Part shown: in pieces, positions 36,293 to 45,657 of the stretch
How positions within the stretch are numbered: the stretch's first letter is position 1
Layout: every line of letters begins with the position of its first letter
Source of the DNA: an uncultured Bilophila sp.
GTDB lineage: Bacteria > Desulfobacterota > Desulfovibrionia > Desulfovibrionales > Desulfovibrionaceae
DNA length: 64,000 nucleotides
Direction of reading: 5' to 3'
Assembly (NCBI GenBank): GCA_910585945.1
Contig: CAJUHZ010000005.1
Coordinates: 62,001-126,000, forward strand
Notes under the pieces: model-generated
What the model saw: only the letters and a program-made list of their open reading frames with translations
What the model was told of the DNA's origin: nothing
The model's database searches: none
Made by a program: the position numbers and the translations under genes

Positions 36293-37497
36293 GACAGCAG
36301 TCTCCACGCCACTTCGGGCTTGGACAGGGAAGGCCACTGTTCTTCCCGCCCCCGACTGTCCGCCACAAAAACGCGATCCTCCGCAGTGCCGAAGCCGTCC
36401 TGAAGGAGGTTGCCCACCACCATGTCGGCCTTTTTGGAAACAAGCTTGCCGCGCACGGAGCGTTCAAGCCCCGAAGATTCGGCCGCAAAGCCGATGACCT
36501 TTTGATCCGCCCGGCGGTCTGCCGCCAGCGTCTTCAAAATATCCGGCGTCGGCGTAAAGCGGACAGAAAAACCGTCGGGCGCGTCGCTTTTCTTGAATTT
36601 GCCGCTTGCGCCCGGTTCCGGCGCAAAATCCGCCACCGCTGCAGTGAAGACTCCCACATCCGCACGGGGCCATACGGCGGAGGCCGCTTCAAGCATATCG
36701 CGCGCGCTGGTCACGTTGTGTCGGGCAATGCCCTGGGGGAGCCACGGCGTCCCCGGGCCGCAGACGGCATCCACAACCGCGCCGCGCAACCAGGCGGCTA
36801 CAGCCACGGAAGCTCCCATGACGCCGGTTGAAGGATTGGTCCAGAAGCGAAGTCCGTCCCACGCCTCGCGCGTAGGTCCGAGGGTGACGAGCACGCGTCT
36901 TCCCGCCAGGTCTTTCGGCGCGAGGGCACGCAGGCCGGCCAGATAGATTTCCCTGACGTCCGCGAGCCGTCCCTGTCCTTCTTCCCCGCAGGCGGTGCGT
37001 CCGACGCCCGGTTCCACCACCACGCAGCCGCGTTCACGCAACAGGGCCACGTTGGCCCGGGTGGCCGGGTTGGCCCACATGGCCGGGTTCATGGCCGGGG
37101 CCAGCGCCATGCGCCCTTCCCCCATGCCGGAAAACGCCAGAGCCTGGCAGCAAAGGATTTCATCCGCCGCGCCGCAGGCCAGACGAGCCAGGGCGGACGC
37201 GGATGCGGGCGCAACGACAAAGGCGTCCGCCGTTCGCCCCGGCTCCAGATGCGCGAAGGGCGACGGCGCGGACGGATCCTCAAAAATGGAAGTATAGACC
37301 GGGGCCGCTCCGAGCGATGCGAAAACCAGCGAACTGATGAAGCGGCGCGCGCCTTCCGTCAGCGTGACGCTCACAGCCACACCGGCGTCCTGCCAGGCGC
37401 GGACAAGATCCGGCGCCTTATATGCCGAAATGGAGCCGCACACGCCAAGATGCAGACGCTTCCGCTCGCACCGAAAAGCGAGATGCGCGTCGATCAT
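36274..37497 (-). CDS. coaBC: Bifunctional phosphopantothenoylcysteine decarboxylase / phosphopantothenate-cysteine ligase
   Basis: 407 residues. Two steps of coenzyme A synthesis. The N-terminal flavoprotein half (CoaC) shows GVCGSISAYKAPDLVR, SPFAHLE, VVAPASASALA, the conserved APAMNPAMW and the cysteine loop GRTACGEEGQGR. The C-terminal CoaB half shows LVTLGPTREAWD, NPSTGVMGASVA, AAVADFAP, KFKKSD and GFAAES. Complete. Its start overlaps the lipoprotein stop as ATGA. Confidence 0.95.
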   Translation of the reverse strand: MIDAHLAFRCERKRLHLGVCGSISAYKAPDLVRAWQDAGVAVSVTLTEGARRFISSLVFASLGAAPVYTSIFEDPSAPSPFAHLEPGRTADAFVVAPASASALARLACGAADEILCCQALAFSGMGEGRMALAPAMNPAMWANPATRANVALLRERGCVVVEPGVGRTACGEEGQGRLADVREIYLAGLRALAPKDLAGRRVLVTLGPTREAWDGLRFWTNPSTGVMGASVAVAAWLRGAVVDAVCGPGTPWLPQGIARHNVTSARDMLEAASAVWPRADVGVFTAAVADFAPEPGASGKFKKSDAPDGFSVRFTPTPDILKTLAADRRADQKVIGFAAESSGLERSVRGKLVSKKADMVVGNLLQDGFGTAEDRVFVADSRGREEQWPSLSKPEVAWRLLSWLLSL

Positions 37498-38051
37498 TGG
37501 TTCAATCCCTCCTGACGCACTCCCCCAGGGCTGTTCGTTCCGCTTTCGGGAAGAGGGGTCAGATAAAAGGCGGGTTGTCCGCTTCCTTCACCCGATCCCC
37601 CGAACGTGCCGCCCGCCGGGACAAGCGCACCTTCATTCAGGCGCGTGGTCACCCAGATCTCCATGGCCGTCGTCGTTACCTGATCGTACAGATAGATGAC
37701 GGTGTAGCGTTGATCCTTTTCATAAATGTGCAGGGTCTTGCCCCCGGCCACCATGCCCCGCAACGCCCAGCCGCGCTTGCTCATGTTCTGCATGATCGCA
37801 TTGGAGAGCGAAGAGCGTTCCACCCTCCCCTGCACCGTGAGCAGGCCAACCTTCGTGCCGTCCTGCGCCACGGAAATCAGCGTGCGGGAACGATCCACGG
37901 ACATATCGCTCGGGATGGCGATATCGGGGAACTGATCGTAATAAACCTCGTTCACGTCGCTTGTCGTTTCAAAGGGATTGGAAAGCGTCATATCCGCGCA
38001 ACCCGGCAGAAGCAGGGTCGCCAGCAGCGTCAGTACCGGAAGGGTACGCAT
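37494..38051 (-). CDS. Putative outer-membrane or periplasmic lipoprotein
   Basis: 185 residues from ATG 38051 (the frame opens 24 codons earlier without a signal). Signal peptide with lipobox LPGC near 15-18. The mature region has an alternating-strand pattern (TLISVAQDGTKVGLLTVQG, KTLHIYEKDQRYTVIYLYDQ) and a Gly/Ser/Pro-rich C-terminus. No known catalytic motif. It precedes coaBC with a 4-base overlap. Confidence 0.8.
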   Translation of the reverse strand: MRTLPVLTLLATLLLPGCADMTLSNPFETTSDVNEVYYDQFPDIAIPSDMSVDRSRTLISVAQDGTKVGLLTVQGRVERSSLSNAIMQNMSKRGWALRGMVAGGKTLHIYEKDQRYTVIYLYDQVTTTAMEIWVTTRLNEGALVPAGGTFGGSGEGSGQPAFYLTPLPESGTNSPGGVRQEGLNQ

Positions 38052-38356
38052 GGGAAAACTCCTTTCACTGGAAAACAGGCAAGCCGCGTTCAACGCCGGC
38101 CCGACACGAAAGCACGCGGGCACGCCGCGCGTGGCGCTACCGTAGCGGTTTTCCCGCGCTTCCGCAAATGAAGGAGGAGCGCCAGGGAGAGCGATCCTGT
38201 GCTATCCCCCGTCGGCAAAGGCAACAGCTTCGCCCGCGTTTTGCCCCGTCTGTCTCTGCAAAGCCGCCGTCTTGCGCCCGACGGCGTTGCAAGGCGTACA
38301 CTGACCGTATTTCAGCACAACCCGACGCTTACGCATACCGTCCGGAATACGCTCCG
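38052..38356. other. Intergenic region downstream of larC with a family 1 repeat
   Basis: 305 bases with no gene. A partial family 1 repeat lies at 38254-38320. No sequence resembling the C-terminal LarC2 half is visible here in any frame of the minus strand. Confidence 0.55.
38254..38320 (+). repeat. Dispersed intergenic repeat family 1, partial copy
   Basis: Carries CTCTGCAAAGCCGCCGTCTT, GCGCCCGACGGCGTTGCA and CACTGACCGTATTTCAGCAC, matching the first half of the 62097-62253 copy with substitutions. Confidence 0.6.
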
Positions 38357-39232
38357 TCAAAACTCACTCGGCGGGCATCCCGCCTGCCGCCCAACCAACG
38401 GACCGCAGGCGAAAATGGCCCCGTTGGGAGCGTTGGGAAAAACCCGCGTGCCGTAGACCAGAGCGCGTTTTTCCACCCGCATGGCGGGCCACGGGCCGAA
38501 AACCGCCCCAAACGCGCGCAGCAGGGCAACGGCCGTAGGGGTCACCGTCTCCCCCTCCGCCGGGAAGGGCCGGACAGGAACGCCTTCCAGGAGTTCCAGC
38601 ACGGCGGGCGCGGGCACGGGCAGAATCCCGTGCGCGCAGACGACGCTTCCGTCCGCCACCGGCAACGGACTGACGACAAGGCGCGCCGGAGCGAGGCGGA
38701 CAAAAAGTTCGCAACTCATGCAGATATCCAGGATACTGTCAAGCGCGCCCACTTCATGGAAGTGAACTTCCTCCGGCCGCTTTCCGTGCACGGCGGCCTC
38801 GGCGTGCGCGATCAGCGCAAACGCCTCGGCGGCCAGGCGCTTGGCGGGGCCGCTCATGCCGCTCGCTTCAATAAGCGTGAGAATGTCCGTAAGCGCGCGG
38901 TGCGCGTGCTGGCGCGGCAGGGAGACCTCCGCGTGCCAGCCGCCAATGTGGTTCACCAGCCGCCGCGTCAGACGGACGCTTCCGGCCAGTTCGGGCAAGA
39001 TGGAAACAAGCGCCTCGTTCAGGGCGCTCTCGTCACAATCCGTCATGCGCAGGAGACCGGCAAGAAACATGTCGCCGGACAAACCGGAGTGCGCGCGTAT
39101 CGTCAGCACGCGGGCAGGTTCGCCGTCCCCCGTTGCAACCGTTCTGTCCGCATGGACATGCTCGTGGCCATGTTCATGATCATGCGCATGACCGCAATCA
39201 CCCTGCCCGCTTTGCCGAGCGTCTTCCTTCAT
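38357..39232 (-). CDS. larC: LarC-type nickel-insertion protein, N-terminal half only
   Basis: 291 residues. LarC inserts nickel into the pincer cofactor of lactate racemase and relatives. A His/Asp/Glu-rich metal-binding start (HAHDHEHGHEHVH, about 15-28) is followed by LarC1 features: HSGLSGDMFLAGLL, KRPEEVHFHEVGALDSI, GILPVPAPAVLELLEG and GETVTPTAVALL. It ends soon after YGTRVFPNAPNGAIF, where full-length LarC continues about 120 residues into the LarC2 part. In some bacteria LarC2 is reached by ribosomal frameshifting; no LarC2-like continuation is visible here. Coupled to larB by ATGA. Confidence 0.88.
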   Translation of the reverse strand: MKEDARQSGQGDCGHAHDHEHGHEHVHADRTVATGDGEPARVLTIRAHSGLSGDMFLAGLLRMTDCDESALNEALVSILPELAGSVRLTRRLVNHIGGWHAEVSLPRQHAHRALTDILTLIEASGMSGPAKRLAAEAFALIAHAEAAVHGKRPEEVHFHEVGALDSILDICMSCELFVRLAPARLVVSPLPVADGSVVCAHGILPVPAPAVLELLEGVPVRPFPAEGETVTPTAVALLRAFGAVFGPWPAMRVEKRALVYGTRVFPNAPNGAIFACGPLVGRQAGCPPSEF

Positions 39233-39939
39233 AAGGCGTTCACCACTCTGGCGGCGGCACAGGCCGCGCCGTAACCGTTATCAATGTTCATGATCGCCAC
39301 GCCCGGCGCGCAGCTGCACAGCATGCTCGTCAACGCGGTCTGCCCGTTGCGGGCCATGCCGTAACCTACCGAAGTCGGCACCCCGAAAATCGGCTTTGAG
39401 GTAAGCCCGCCCAGGACGCTGGCCAGCGCGGCGTCCAGGCCGGCCGCCACAATCACCGCGTCAAAGGCATTGATTTCTTCCAGCCGTTGCGCAAGCCGCC
39501 ACAGACCAGCCACGCCGCAGTCCTCGAACACCTTGTGGGCGATGCCGAGATAGGCCAGCGTTCGCGCGGCTTCCCAGGCGACAAAGCCGTCGGCTGTGCC
39601 GGCGGAGACAACAGCAACCCTGCCCCTGGCCCTTGCCGGCAGGGTTTCCCCGAAAGCCGTGCGGGAGAGAGGGTGATAGTCGTACTTCTCCCGCACGGAA
39701 GCGGGCATCTCCTCAAAGACCTCCGCAGCCAGCCGGGTAAAAAGAATGGGACAGCCCGATCCCCTGCCGAAACGGGCAAGCAGGTCGGCAACGGCGTCAA
39801 GGGGTTTCCCTTCGCAAAAAACCGCTTCGGGCAGGCCGATGCGCGCCGCGCGCGAATGATCAAAAAGAATGCCGTGATCCATACCATCGTCACCACGGGT
39901 AAACATCTTGTGCGCCGTGTTCCGCGTTCCGGCGTTCAA
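39229..39939 (-). CDS. larB: LarB-type pincer-cofactor biosynthesis carboxylase/hydrolase
   Basis: 236 residues from TTG 39939, overlapping the upstream stop (TTGA); ATG 39906 or 39882 are alternatives. LarB carboxylates nicotinic acid adenine dinucleotide in the nickel-pincer cofactor pathway and resembles PurE. Motifs: FDHSRAARIGLPEAVFCEGK, VAVVSAGTADGFVAWEA, VFEDCGVAGLWRL, VIVAAGLDAALASVLGGL and GVPTSVGYG. No larA or larE in the window. The coupled DUF362 gene upstream may be functionally linked. Confidence 0.93.
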   Translation of the reverse strand: MNAGTRNTAHKMFTRGDDGMDHGILFDHSRAARIGLPEAVFCEGKPLDAVADLLARFGRGSGCPILFTRLAAEVFEEMPASVREKYDYHPLSRTAFGETLPARARGRVAVVSAGTADGFVAWEAARTLAYLGIAHKVFEDCGVAGLWRLAQRLEEINAFDAVIVAAGLDAALASVLGGLTSKPIFGVPTSVGYGMARNGQTALTSMLCSCAPGVAIMNIDNGYGAACAAARVVNAL

Positions 39940-40904
39940 AGAGTAACCAAATCGTACTGGTCATGCCCCATCCCCTGTTCCTTCATGTAGGAAAGTTGCC
40001 GCAAGCCCGAACGGGACTCGATACGCTCCACCATGTGCGCGCGGATATCTTCCGGCAACCCGTAAATCATGTCCACAGACGCCTGATCCACGGCCAGAAT
40101 ATCCGTAGACGCCAGAATGCCCAAGTCGGGCAGACGCACCGGCTCGGCGTTGACGCCTTCGCAGTCACAGCTTACGGACATGTTGCGCAGCACATTGATA
40201 TAGGCGATGCGCGGGCCGAAATGGTTCATGACAGCCTTGCCGCCTTCCACCATGCGTTCCATGAAGGCCGGACCGCCCGCCCATACCTGATCCCCTTCCC
40301 GGTGCAGTTGCTCCTTGCCCTTTGCCCCCGAAGCGCACCCGATGGCGATATTCTTGAGCGAACCGCCAAAGCCGCCCATGGTATGCCCCTTGAAGTGCGT
40401 GAGGACCAGCATGGAATCATAGTTGAGGAGATGCTTGCCCACCGCGACTTCCTTAAGGCGCTTCCCGCCGGGAATGGGCAGGCTGACGTCGCCGTCCTCG
40501 TCCATGATGTCCACCGGGCAGAATGTCCAGCCGTTGGTCTCCAGCGTCTTGCGGTGGCCCTCTGTAGTCTGGCGTGGGCTGTTGTACAAGACGTTGCATT
40601 CCACAATGCGCGCGTTTGGCGTCCGCTCCATGAGCGCCCTGACCCATTCGCGGGGAAGAATGTTCGGACCGTTGGGTTCGCCCGTGTGCAGCTTGACGGC
40701 GATGTTGCCTGTCAGCCCCCCATTGATCCGCTCATAAATCTTCAGCAGCCCCTTCGCGCTGAGATCCCGCGTGAAGAAAACCGTGGCCCTTGCTTCGGGC
40801 GCGGCACAAAAACCATCCATGCGGGGGAAGGCCCCCACAGCAAGAGCACTTGCGGCAAGAGCGCCACTTTTCAGAAAAAGACGACGGGAAAACCGGCTGC
40901 TCAT
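39936..40904 (-). CDS. Tat-exported DUF362 protein coupled to larB-larC
   Basis: 322 residues from ATG 40904, seven bases after AAGGAG (the ATG at 40910 is too close). Twin-arginine signal SRRLFLKSG followed by a hydrophobic core; likely periplasmic. DUF362 body: VKLHTGEPNGPNILP, LTHFKGHTMGGFGGSLKNIAIG and SCDCEGVNAEPVRLPDLGILAS. Family function is not established; some members bind metal or iron-sulfur centres. Its stop overlaps the larB start, making a three-gene unit. Confidence 0.9.
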   Translation of the reverse strand: MSSRFSRRLFLKSGALAASALAVGAFPRMDGFCAAPEARATVFFTRDLSAKGLLKIYERINGGLTGNIAVKLHTGEPNGPNILPREWVRALMERTPNARIVECNVLYNSPRQTTEGHRKTLETNGWTFCPVDIMDEDGDVSLPIPGGKRLKEVAVGKHLLNYDSMLVLTHFKGHTMGGFGGSLKNIAIGCASGAKGKEQLHREGDQVWAGGPAFMERMVEGGKAVMNHFGPRIAYINVLRNMSVSCDCEGVNAEPVRLPDLGILASTDILAVDQASVDMIYGLPEDIRAHMVERIESRSGLRQLSYMKEQGMGHDQYDLVTL

Positions 40905-41066
40905 CTCCATACTCCTTTATCTCTGGCACTACAGTTGAAATGCCATGCATTCCGAGGCTGAACCGATACAGAATACTCATTTCAACAATGGATATTCATG
41001 GCGCATGGTAACTGACGCAACTGTTGAGCGACAGTGCCGATTCTCTCGCAATCTTGCCCGATTCTC

Positions 41067-41897
41067 TCAATACGCAGACTCACTCCCCCATGCCGCCCTG
41101 TCAGCAAGCGCCACGAGACGGCCGGAACAGGGGCGTACCTGTTGAGCCGGCAGTGTCGGCGCGGAAAAGGCATCAAGCACACGGTGCAAGACAGCGCTTT
41201 TTTCCGCCCCACAGACCATCAGCAGGCAAAGACGGGCCGCATTGATGACCGGCAAGGTCAACGTCAGCCGGGGGATGGTTTCGCCGGGCGCGCCTCCTGG
41301 GGCAGGACCAGAAGCGGCGACGGTCAGACGCGTGCGCTCCTCCAGGGCTGAACTGCCGGGAAAAAGGGAAGCCGTGTGACCGTCAGCGCCCATGCCGAGG
41401 ATCACGCAATCAAGACGCGGAATGGGCCAGATTCCTCCCCTGCCCTCCGCACTTTCCGCGTGATGCCTTGATGCGCACTCCCCAAGCGGCCTCGCCTGTT
41501 CGTACAACAACCGTTCATAGGCGCGGGCGGCTGCTTCGGGCGCCTCCTCGCCCCGCATACGGAACAGAGCCGGCCGGTGAGGAAGATCCGCGAACAGTTC
41601 GCGCCACGCCAGGCCGAAATTGCTGTTCGCATGTTCCGGCGGCACGCAACGTTCGTCGACCCAAAAAACCCGGACCCGCTGCCAGTCAAGGCCCGTGTTC
41701 ATCCGCTCCGGCTCGCGCAGGCGGCGAAACAGGTGCAGGGGCGTGCTCCCGCCCGAGAGGGCGAGCGTGAACACCCCACGCGCCCGTACAGCCCGAGCGC
41801 ACGCGCGGCCGACAATATCCGCGGCGTATGCCCCCACGGCCGAGGGATCGGCCAGCACATGCGCGCGCACGCGGCGCGCCGTATGTTCCGGCATCAT
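41067..41897 (-). CDS. pgl: 6-phosphogluconolactonase
   Basis: 276 residues. Hydrolyses 6-phosphogluconolactone in the oxidative pentose-phosphate pathway. Motifs: TLALSGGSTPLHLFRRL, VFWVDERCVPPEHANSNFGL and CVILGMGADGHTASLFPG. A 25-residue insert with GECASRHHAESAEG (about 135-155) makes it longer than usual. ATG 41897 overlaps the channel gene stop; a second ATG follows directly. Confidence 0.93.
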   Translation of the reverse strand: MMPEHTARRVRAHVLADPSAVGAYAADIVGRACARAVRARGVFTLALSGGSTPLHLFRRLREPERMNTGLDWQRVRVFWVDERCVPPEHANSNFGLAWRELFADLPHRPALFRMRGEEAPEAAARAYERLLYEQARPLGECASRHHAESAEGRGGIWPIPRLDCVILGMGADGHTASLFPGSSALEERTRLTVAASGPAPGGAPGETIPRLTLTLPVINAARLCLLMVCGAEKSAVLHRVLDAFSAPTLPAQQVRPCSGRLVALADRAAWGSESAY

Positions 41898-44410
41898 TGC
41901 ACGCCCTTCCCGGCGCGATCCGCCTCGTTTCCGCCTGCCGGCCCCGTCTCGGCAACATGCGCCTCCAGTACGGATACGCCCCCGGCATCTCCGGATCGTC
42001 CCTTCTGATCGGGCGGAACAAGCCGGGCGGCGCTTTCCTCGTGCAAATGGATATCCATCTGCGGGAAAGGCATTTCCACCCCGTGTTCCGCAAAGACACG
42101 ATCAATGGCCACCCGCAAATCCGTGGAAATGTCCACTCCATGCGCAATGTCCGCGATCCAGAAGCGAAGCTCGAAGTTCAGGGAACTGCTTGCAAAATCC
42201 GTAAACAGCACGGAGGGCGGCGGATAGGCCAAAACATTGGGATGTTCCTCCGCCGTCTGCCGGAGCAGGCGGATCGCGAGCTGCACATCCGTTCCGTACG
42301 CCGCGCCGACGGCGATGCTCCGGCGCACCATGCGGCCGTTGCGGGTCCAGTTGGTCAATCTTCCGGACAAAAACTCCGCGTTGGGGATAAAAATGACGGC
42401 GTTGTCCGGCGTTTCCACCATCGTGGAACGCACATTGATCCGCTTGACCGTACCTGTGAGATTCCCGCCCACCTCGATCACGTCGCCTTCACGCAGGGTC
42501 TGCCCGAAAATGATCAACAACCCGCTGATAAAGTTGTTGATGATGTTTTGGAGACCAAAACCGATCCCCACACTGAGACCGCCGGCCACAACGGCCAGAC
42601 TGGTCAGGCTGAAACCAAGCGCGCTCAGGGCATACAGGCCGAACAGCCCCCACAGAGCATAGGTGAACACCACCTGGATCGGACCAATCAGATCCGTCCG
42701 CACGCCCTGCCGGGGCAGTTCTCCAATAAACGAACGGCCAACCGAAATGAACGAACGGGTCACATAAAACGCACTCAGGATAAGCAGCACCTGGAGCATG
42801 TTGAAGGTGGTCTTGCCCACGCTCACATCCAGGTTCGCCATGTGCGTCAGCAGGTACGATCCGCCCGGATACGCCAAAATCCACAGCCCGGTGGCCAGCG
42901 TGGTCACAACCAGAACCGCCGGCAAGACAAGGGCCAGCGCCAGACCGCTGATGAGCGCCTTGAACCCCTCCTGCGGCAGATGGGCGGACACCAGATTGGT
43001 CAGCCGCATGAACCCCACCGCCTGCTGAACGCACACGGCCAGAGCGGCGTATGCCATGCATGTGAGAATAGACAGCCGCCCCCACCCGAGCAGCGTCATG
43101 ATCAGCGCGAGCCACAAAATCCCGATATGACCGCGCAGCACATGAATCACCAGAGGAAAGGGAAGATCCGGCAGGGGACGTCTGTGCGCCAGCCACAAGC
43201 TCCCGCCCAAAACCAGGATCCACAAACCGCCAAGCATGCCGCTCGGCAAATTGAGGAACAACAGCACAAGACCTGCGAGCAACGGGGTGAAAAGAGGCCA
43301 GAGGGGCGACCGCCTCTGCAAGTCCGGACGGTTGAAGGCGTACAGATCCCAGGCGAGGGCCATTTGCCCCATGCTCATGAGCAAGGTGCCGATGACGGAG
43401 AGAATCCGGTAGGTTCCGCTGGCGGGCGTCCAGGCTGCAAAATGAAAGAGCAGGCCGGCGCACAAGACCGGGAGGCTGTGCGCGCTCAGACGCAGCCAGC
43501 CGTCGCGCAACGCCGCCGGCCAGCGGGAGGCCAGACGGCGGGAACCAAAGACCAGCCCCGCAAGGGGAACGGCAAAGACAAGGGCACGCAGGATCACGTT
43601 GAACCAGGCGGCAACGCCCCGCGGCATTTCCGAGTCCATACGAAGGGCGAACGTTTGCCGCAGAGCGATCAGCCCGTTCCTGACCTTGCCCCATGTCGCC
43701 ACATCGTAAAGTTTGCCACTCCGATCCAGATAGTAGGACTGCCACAGCCTGGGAATGGCTTCCACAAGCTGTTGCCGCTGTCGGACAATTTTTTCGGTCA
43801 GGCTTCTGGCCGGGGCCAGCACGCTGTTCAAACGGTTCCGGATCAGCTTCAGCCGGTTTTGCGTCCGCTCAAGGCTTTTCAGGAAGGCACGCAGGTCGGC
43901 GGTGCCCTCGGCCGGATCGGAAGCCCCTGGCGTTCCTTCCCCCAGGGAAGCGACTTCCTCCAGCCGCGCCTTGAGATCGTTCAGATTTCCTTCCAGCGGA
44001 TTCATGGCGGCTGCAAGTTGCTCCTCCAGGCGCAGGAGCCATTCGGCCACAACGGTCAGTTCCGTGGGCAGTCCGCCGCTTACGCTGGCGATGGTCACAA
44101 GCCGCCGGTACTCTTCCTCTATGCCGCCCAACTCCGCATTGAGCCTGTCCGAAGCCGCGGGCAGGGTTTCAAGCAGACCGCTCAGGCCCGCATCAATGGC
44201 CGCAAGATCATTGAGCCGCGTCTTGAAGAGAATATCCCAAAGACCATGGGCGGTATCCGGGGGTTGCCCAATCCGAGAGGCGTCATCGGCAGTCTCCACC
44301 CCCCAGGCGCAGGGCGGATGGGGAACGAGAGCCGCAGCCGCATACAGCACAAGGGCCAGGAAGCCGATATGCAGCCCTCTTCGCAAACCGGATCCCGTTC
44401 TCGGAGTCAT
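41894..44410 (-). CDS. Large MscS-family mechanosensitive channel
   Basis: 838 residues. N-terminal signal-like segment (about 13-35), a long periplasmic helical domain (about 40-240), about eight membrane segments (265-560), then the MscS core: pore helix VVAGGLSVGIGFGLQNIINNFISG, the beta domain EGDVIEVGGNLTGTVKRINVRSTMVET and a C-terminal alpha-beta domain to about 790. It would release osmolytes on osmotic downshock. The architecture resembles DUF3772/MscK-like proteins. A 45-residue charged tail follows the last domain. Overlaps its neighbours on both sides by 4 bases. Confidence 0.93.
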   Translation of the reverse strand: MTPRTGSGLRRGLHIGFLALVLYAAAALVPHPPCAWGVETADDASRIGQPPDTAHGLWDILFKTRLNDLAAIDAGLSGLLETLPAASDRLNAELGGIEEEYRRLVTIASVSGGLPTELTVVAEWLLRLEEQLAAAMNPLEGNLNDLKARLEEVASLGEGTPGASDPAEGTADLRAFLKSLERTQNRLKLIRNRLNSVLAPARSLTEKIVRQRQQLVEAIPRLWQSYYLDRSGKLYDVATWGKVRNGLIALRQTFALRMDSEMPRGVAAWFNVILRALVFAVPLAGLVFGSRRLASRWPAALRDGWLRLSAHSLPVLCAGLLFHFAAWTPASGTYRILSVIGTLLMSMGQMALAWDLYAFNRPDLQRRSPLWPLFTPLLAGLVLLFLNLPSGMLGGLWILVLGGSLWLAHRRPLPDLPFPLVIHVLRGHIGILWLALIMTLLGWGRLSILTCMAYAALAVCVQQAVGFMRLTNLVSAHLPQEGFKALISGLALALVLPAVLVVTTLATGLWILAYPGGSYLLTHMANLDVSVGKTTFNMLQVLLILSAFYVTRSFISVGRSFIGELPRQGVRTDLIGPIQVVFTYALWGLFGLYALSALGFSLTSLAVVAGGLSVGIGFGLQNIINNFISGLLIIFGQTLREGDVIEVGGNLTGTVKRINVRSTMVETPDNAVIFIPNAEFLSGRLTNWTRNGRMVRRSIAVGAAYGTDVQLAIRLLRQTAEEHPNVLAYPPPSVLFTDFASSSLNFELRFWIADIAHGVDISTDLRVAIDRVFAEHGVEMPFPQMDIHLHEESAARLVPPDQKGRSGDAGGVSVLEAHVAETGPAGGNEADRAGKGVQ

Positions 44411-45615
44411 CGCAGCAACTTGTCCAGATCGCTTTGCGGGCGTTCATGGATCATGCGCCCGTTGCTCAACGAGACAGCGGAAAGTTTGACGGAACACGAG
44501 AGCGAAGGTTCGGCCAGAAGCCGGCGCGTCTGCTCAAGATCACGCGGCAATTCCAACTGCCACAACTGCGAAAACGGATCCCCCGGTTCGACAATCTTGG
44601 TGGTGTTCAACGGAACGGAGGCCGCCAGGGAACCATCCTGCCCGTACAACATGCAGGACATGCCGGCGCTCATCAGCTTGTACCGCCCGATGTTGACGCC
44701 CTCCAGCGTGATCACCAGCGGCACGTCCGACTCGGCCCCAAGATTTTTGGCCAGAAAAGCCTTACAGGACAATACCTGATAATGCTTGTGCATGATATCA
44801 AGGCGGCGTCTGTTCTCGGCGCGGAACCCGGTGACGACGCGCTCGCGCCAGGTATCCAGCGCCTTGTCATGCGTCCGCACAAGTTCTCTGGCGTTGGCCA
44901 CGCCGATGACGCGCCAGCCGTTGGAAGTATTGTGCATGGCCAGCCTGATCGGCGTTTCGTAACCGGCATCGCCGTGCCTGACCGTGGTGGTCAAAAGGCC
45001 AAGCGAATCGTCTCCCCCCGTAACGTAAAACGGGGAGTGCGCGAGTTGCCAGACAAAATCGTCCGGCAGGAAAGCCGGTCGCTGCTCAAGCGGAACGGGC
45101 TTTGAGGTTGCGTCGTCCCAGCCCTGCGCGGCCGCCTTTTTGGCGCGCTCCCGCTGGAGGGCCTTGGCGATGGCGGCGCGTACCTCTTTGGGGAGATCCT
45201 TTGATCCCGCCGCCTCTTCTTTCCCGGCGGCTCCCTCCTCCTGTTCCGGAGAAGCGGCCTGTTCCTTTTCACTCTCGCCTGAAGCTTCGGAGCGGAAAGC
45301 GGCGAGCAGCTCCTTTTGCACAGCTTCGGAGATCGCGCGGCGTTCGTCCCCATCCCGCTTGCCGCTGTTTTTGACTTCAAGAATCGCATCAGCAAACCCA
45401 AGCGAAAGCATGTTGAAGTCAATATACCTGTTCAGTTGCTCCATGTCGCGCGCCGCAAGGGCGGCGTTGAGAGCAGCGGTCGCTTCTTCCAGACTTTCAT
45501 GATGGAAGGCGCGGTACAGAAAAAAAAGAGAAGGCGCGGCCACGAGAAAAAACGCGACAAGACCGATGCCCACGCGCCGTTTGCGCGGCATGTTCCGCAA
45601 AGAAAAACCCGACAT
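44407..45615 (-). CDS. Uncharacterised membrane-anchored protein
   Basis: 402 residues. One N-terminal membrane segment (about 14-35), then an extracytoplasmic region. Residues 115-145 are a Glu/Lys/Ala/Ser-rich low-complexity linker. The first folded part (38-100) looks like DUF2939-type helices (ATAALNAALAARDMEQLNRYIDF), the second (175-400) like two small beta domains. It overlaps the MscS-family gene by 4 bases and may be its accessory. Function unknown. Confidence 0.75.
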   Translation of the reverse strand: MSGFSLRNMPRKRRVGIGLVAFFLVAAPSLFFLYRAFHHESLEEATAALNAALAARDMEQLNRYIDFNMLSLGFADAILEVKNSGKRDGDERRAISEAVQKELLAAFRSEASGESEKEQAASPEQEEGAAGKEEAAGSKDLPKEVRAAIAKALQRERAKKAAAQGWDDATSKPVPLEQRPAFLPDDFVWQLAHSPFYVTGGDDSLGLLTTTVRHGDAGYETPIRLAMHNTSNGWRVIGVANARELVRTHDKALDTWRERVVTGFRAENRRRLDIMHKHYQVLSCKAFLAKNLGAESDVPLVITLEGVNIGRYKLMSAGMSCMLYGQDGSLAASVPLNTTKIVEPGDPFSQLWQLELPRDLEQTRRLLAEPSLSCSVKLSAVSLSNGRMIHERPQSDLDKLLR

Positions 45616-45657
45616 GGATTCCTCCGGTTCGCAAATTCGATGTGCCGGCGCGGGGCG

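Noticed and set aside
41828..44779. 983-codon plus-strand open frame opposite the MscS-family channel
   Set aside because: Shadow frame; Gln/His/Arg-rich with no motif, while the minus-strand channel has clear MscS features.
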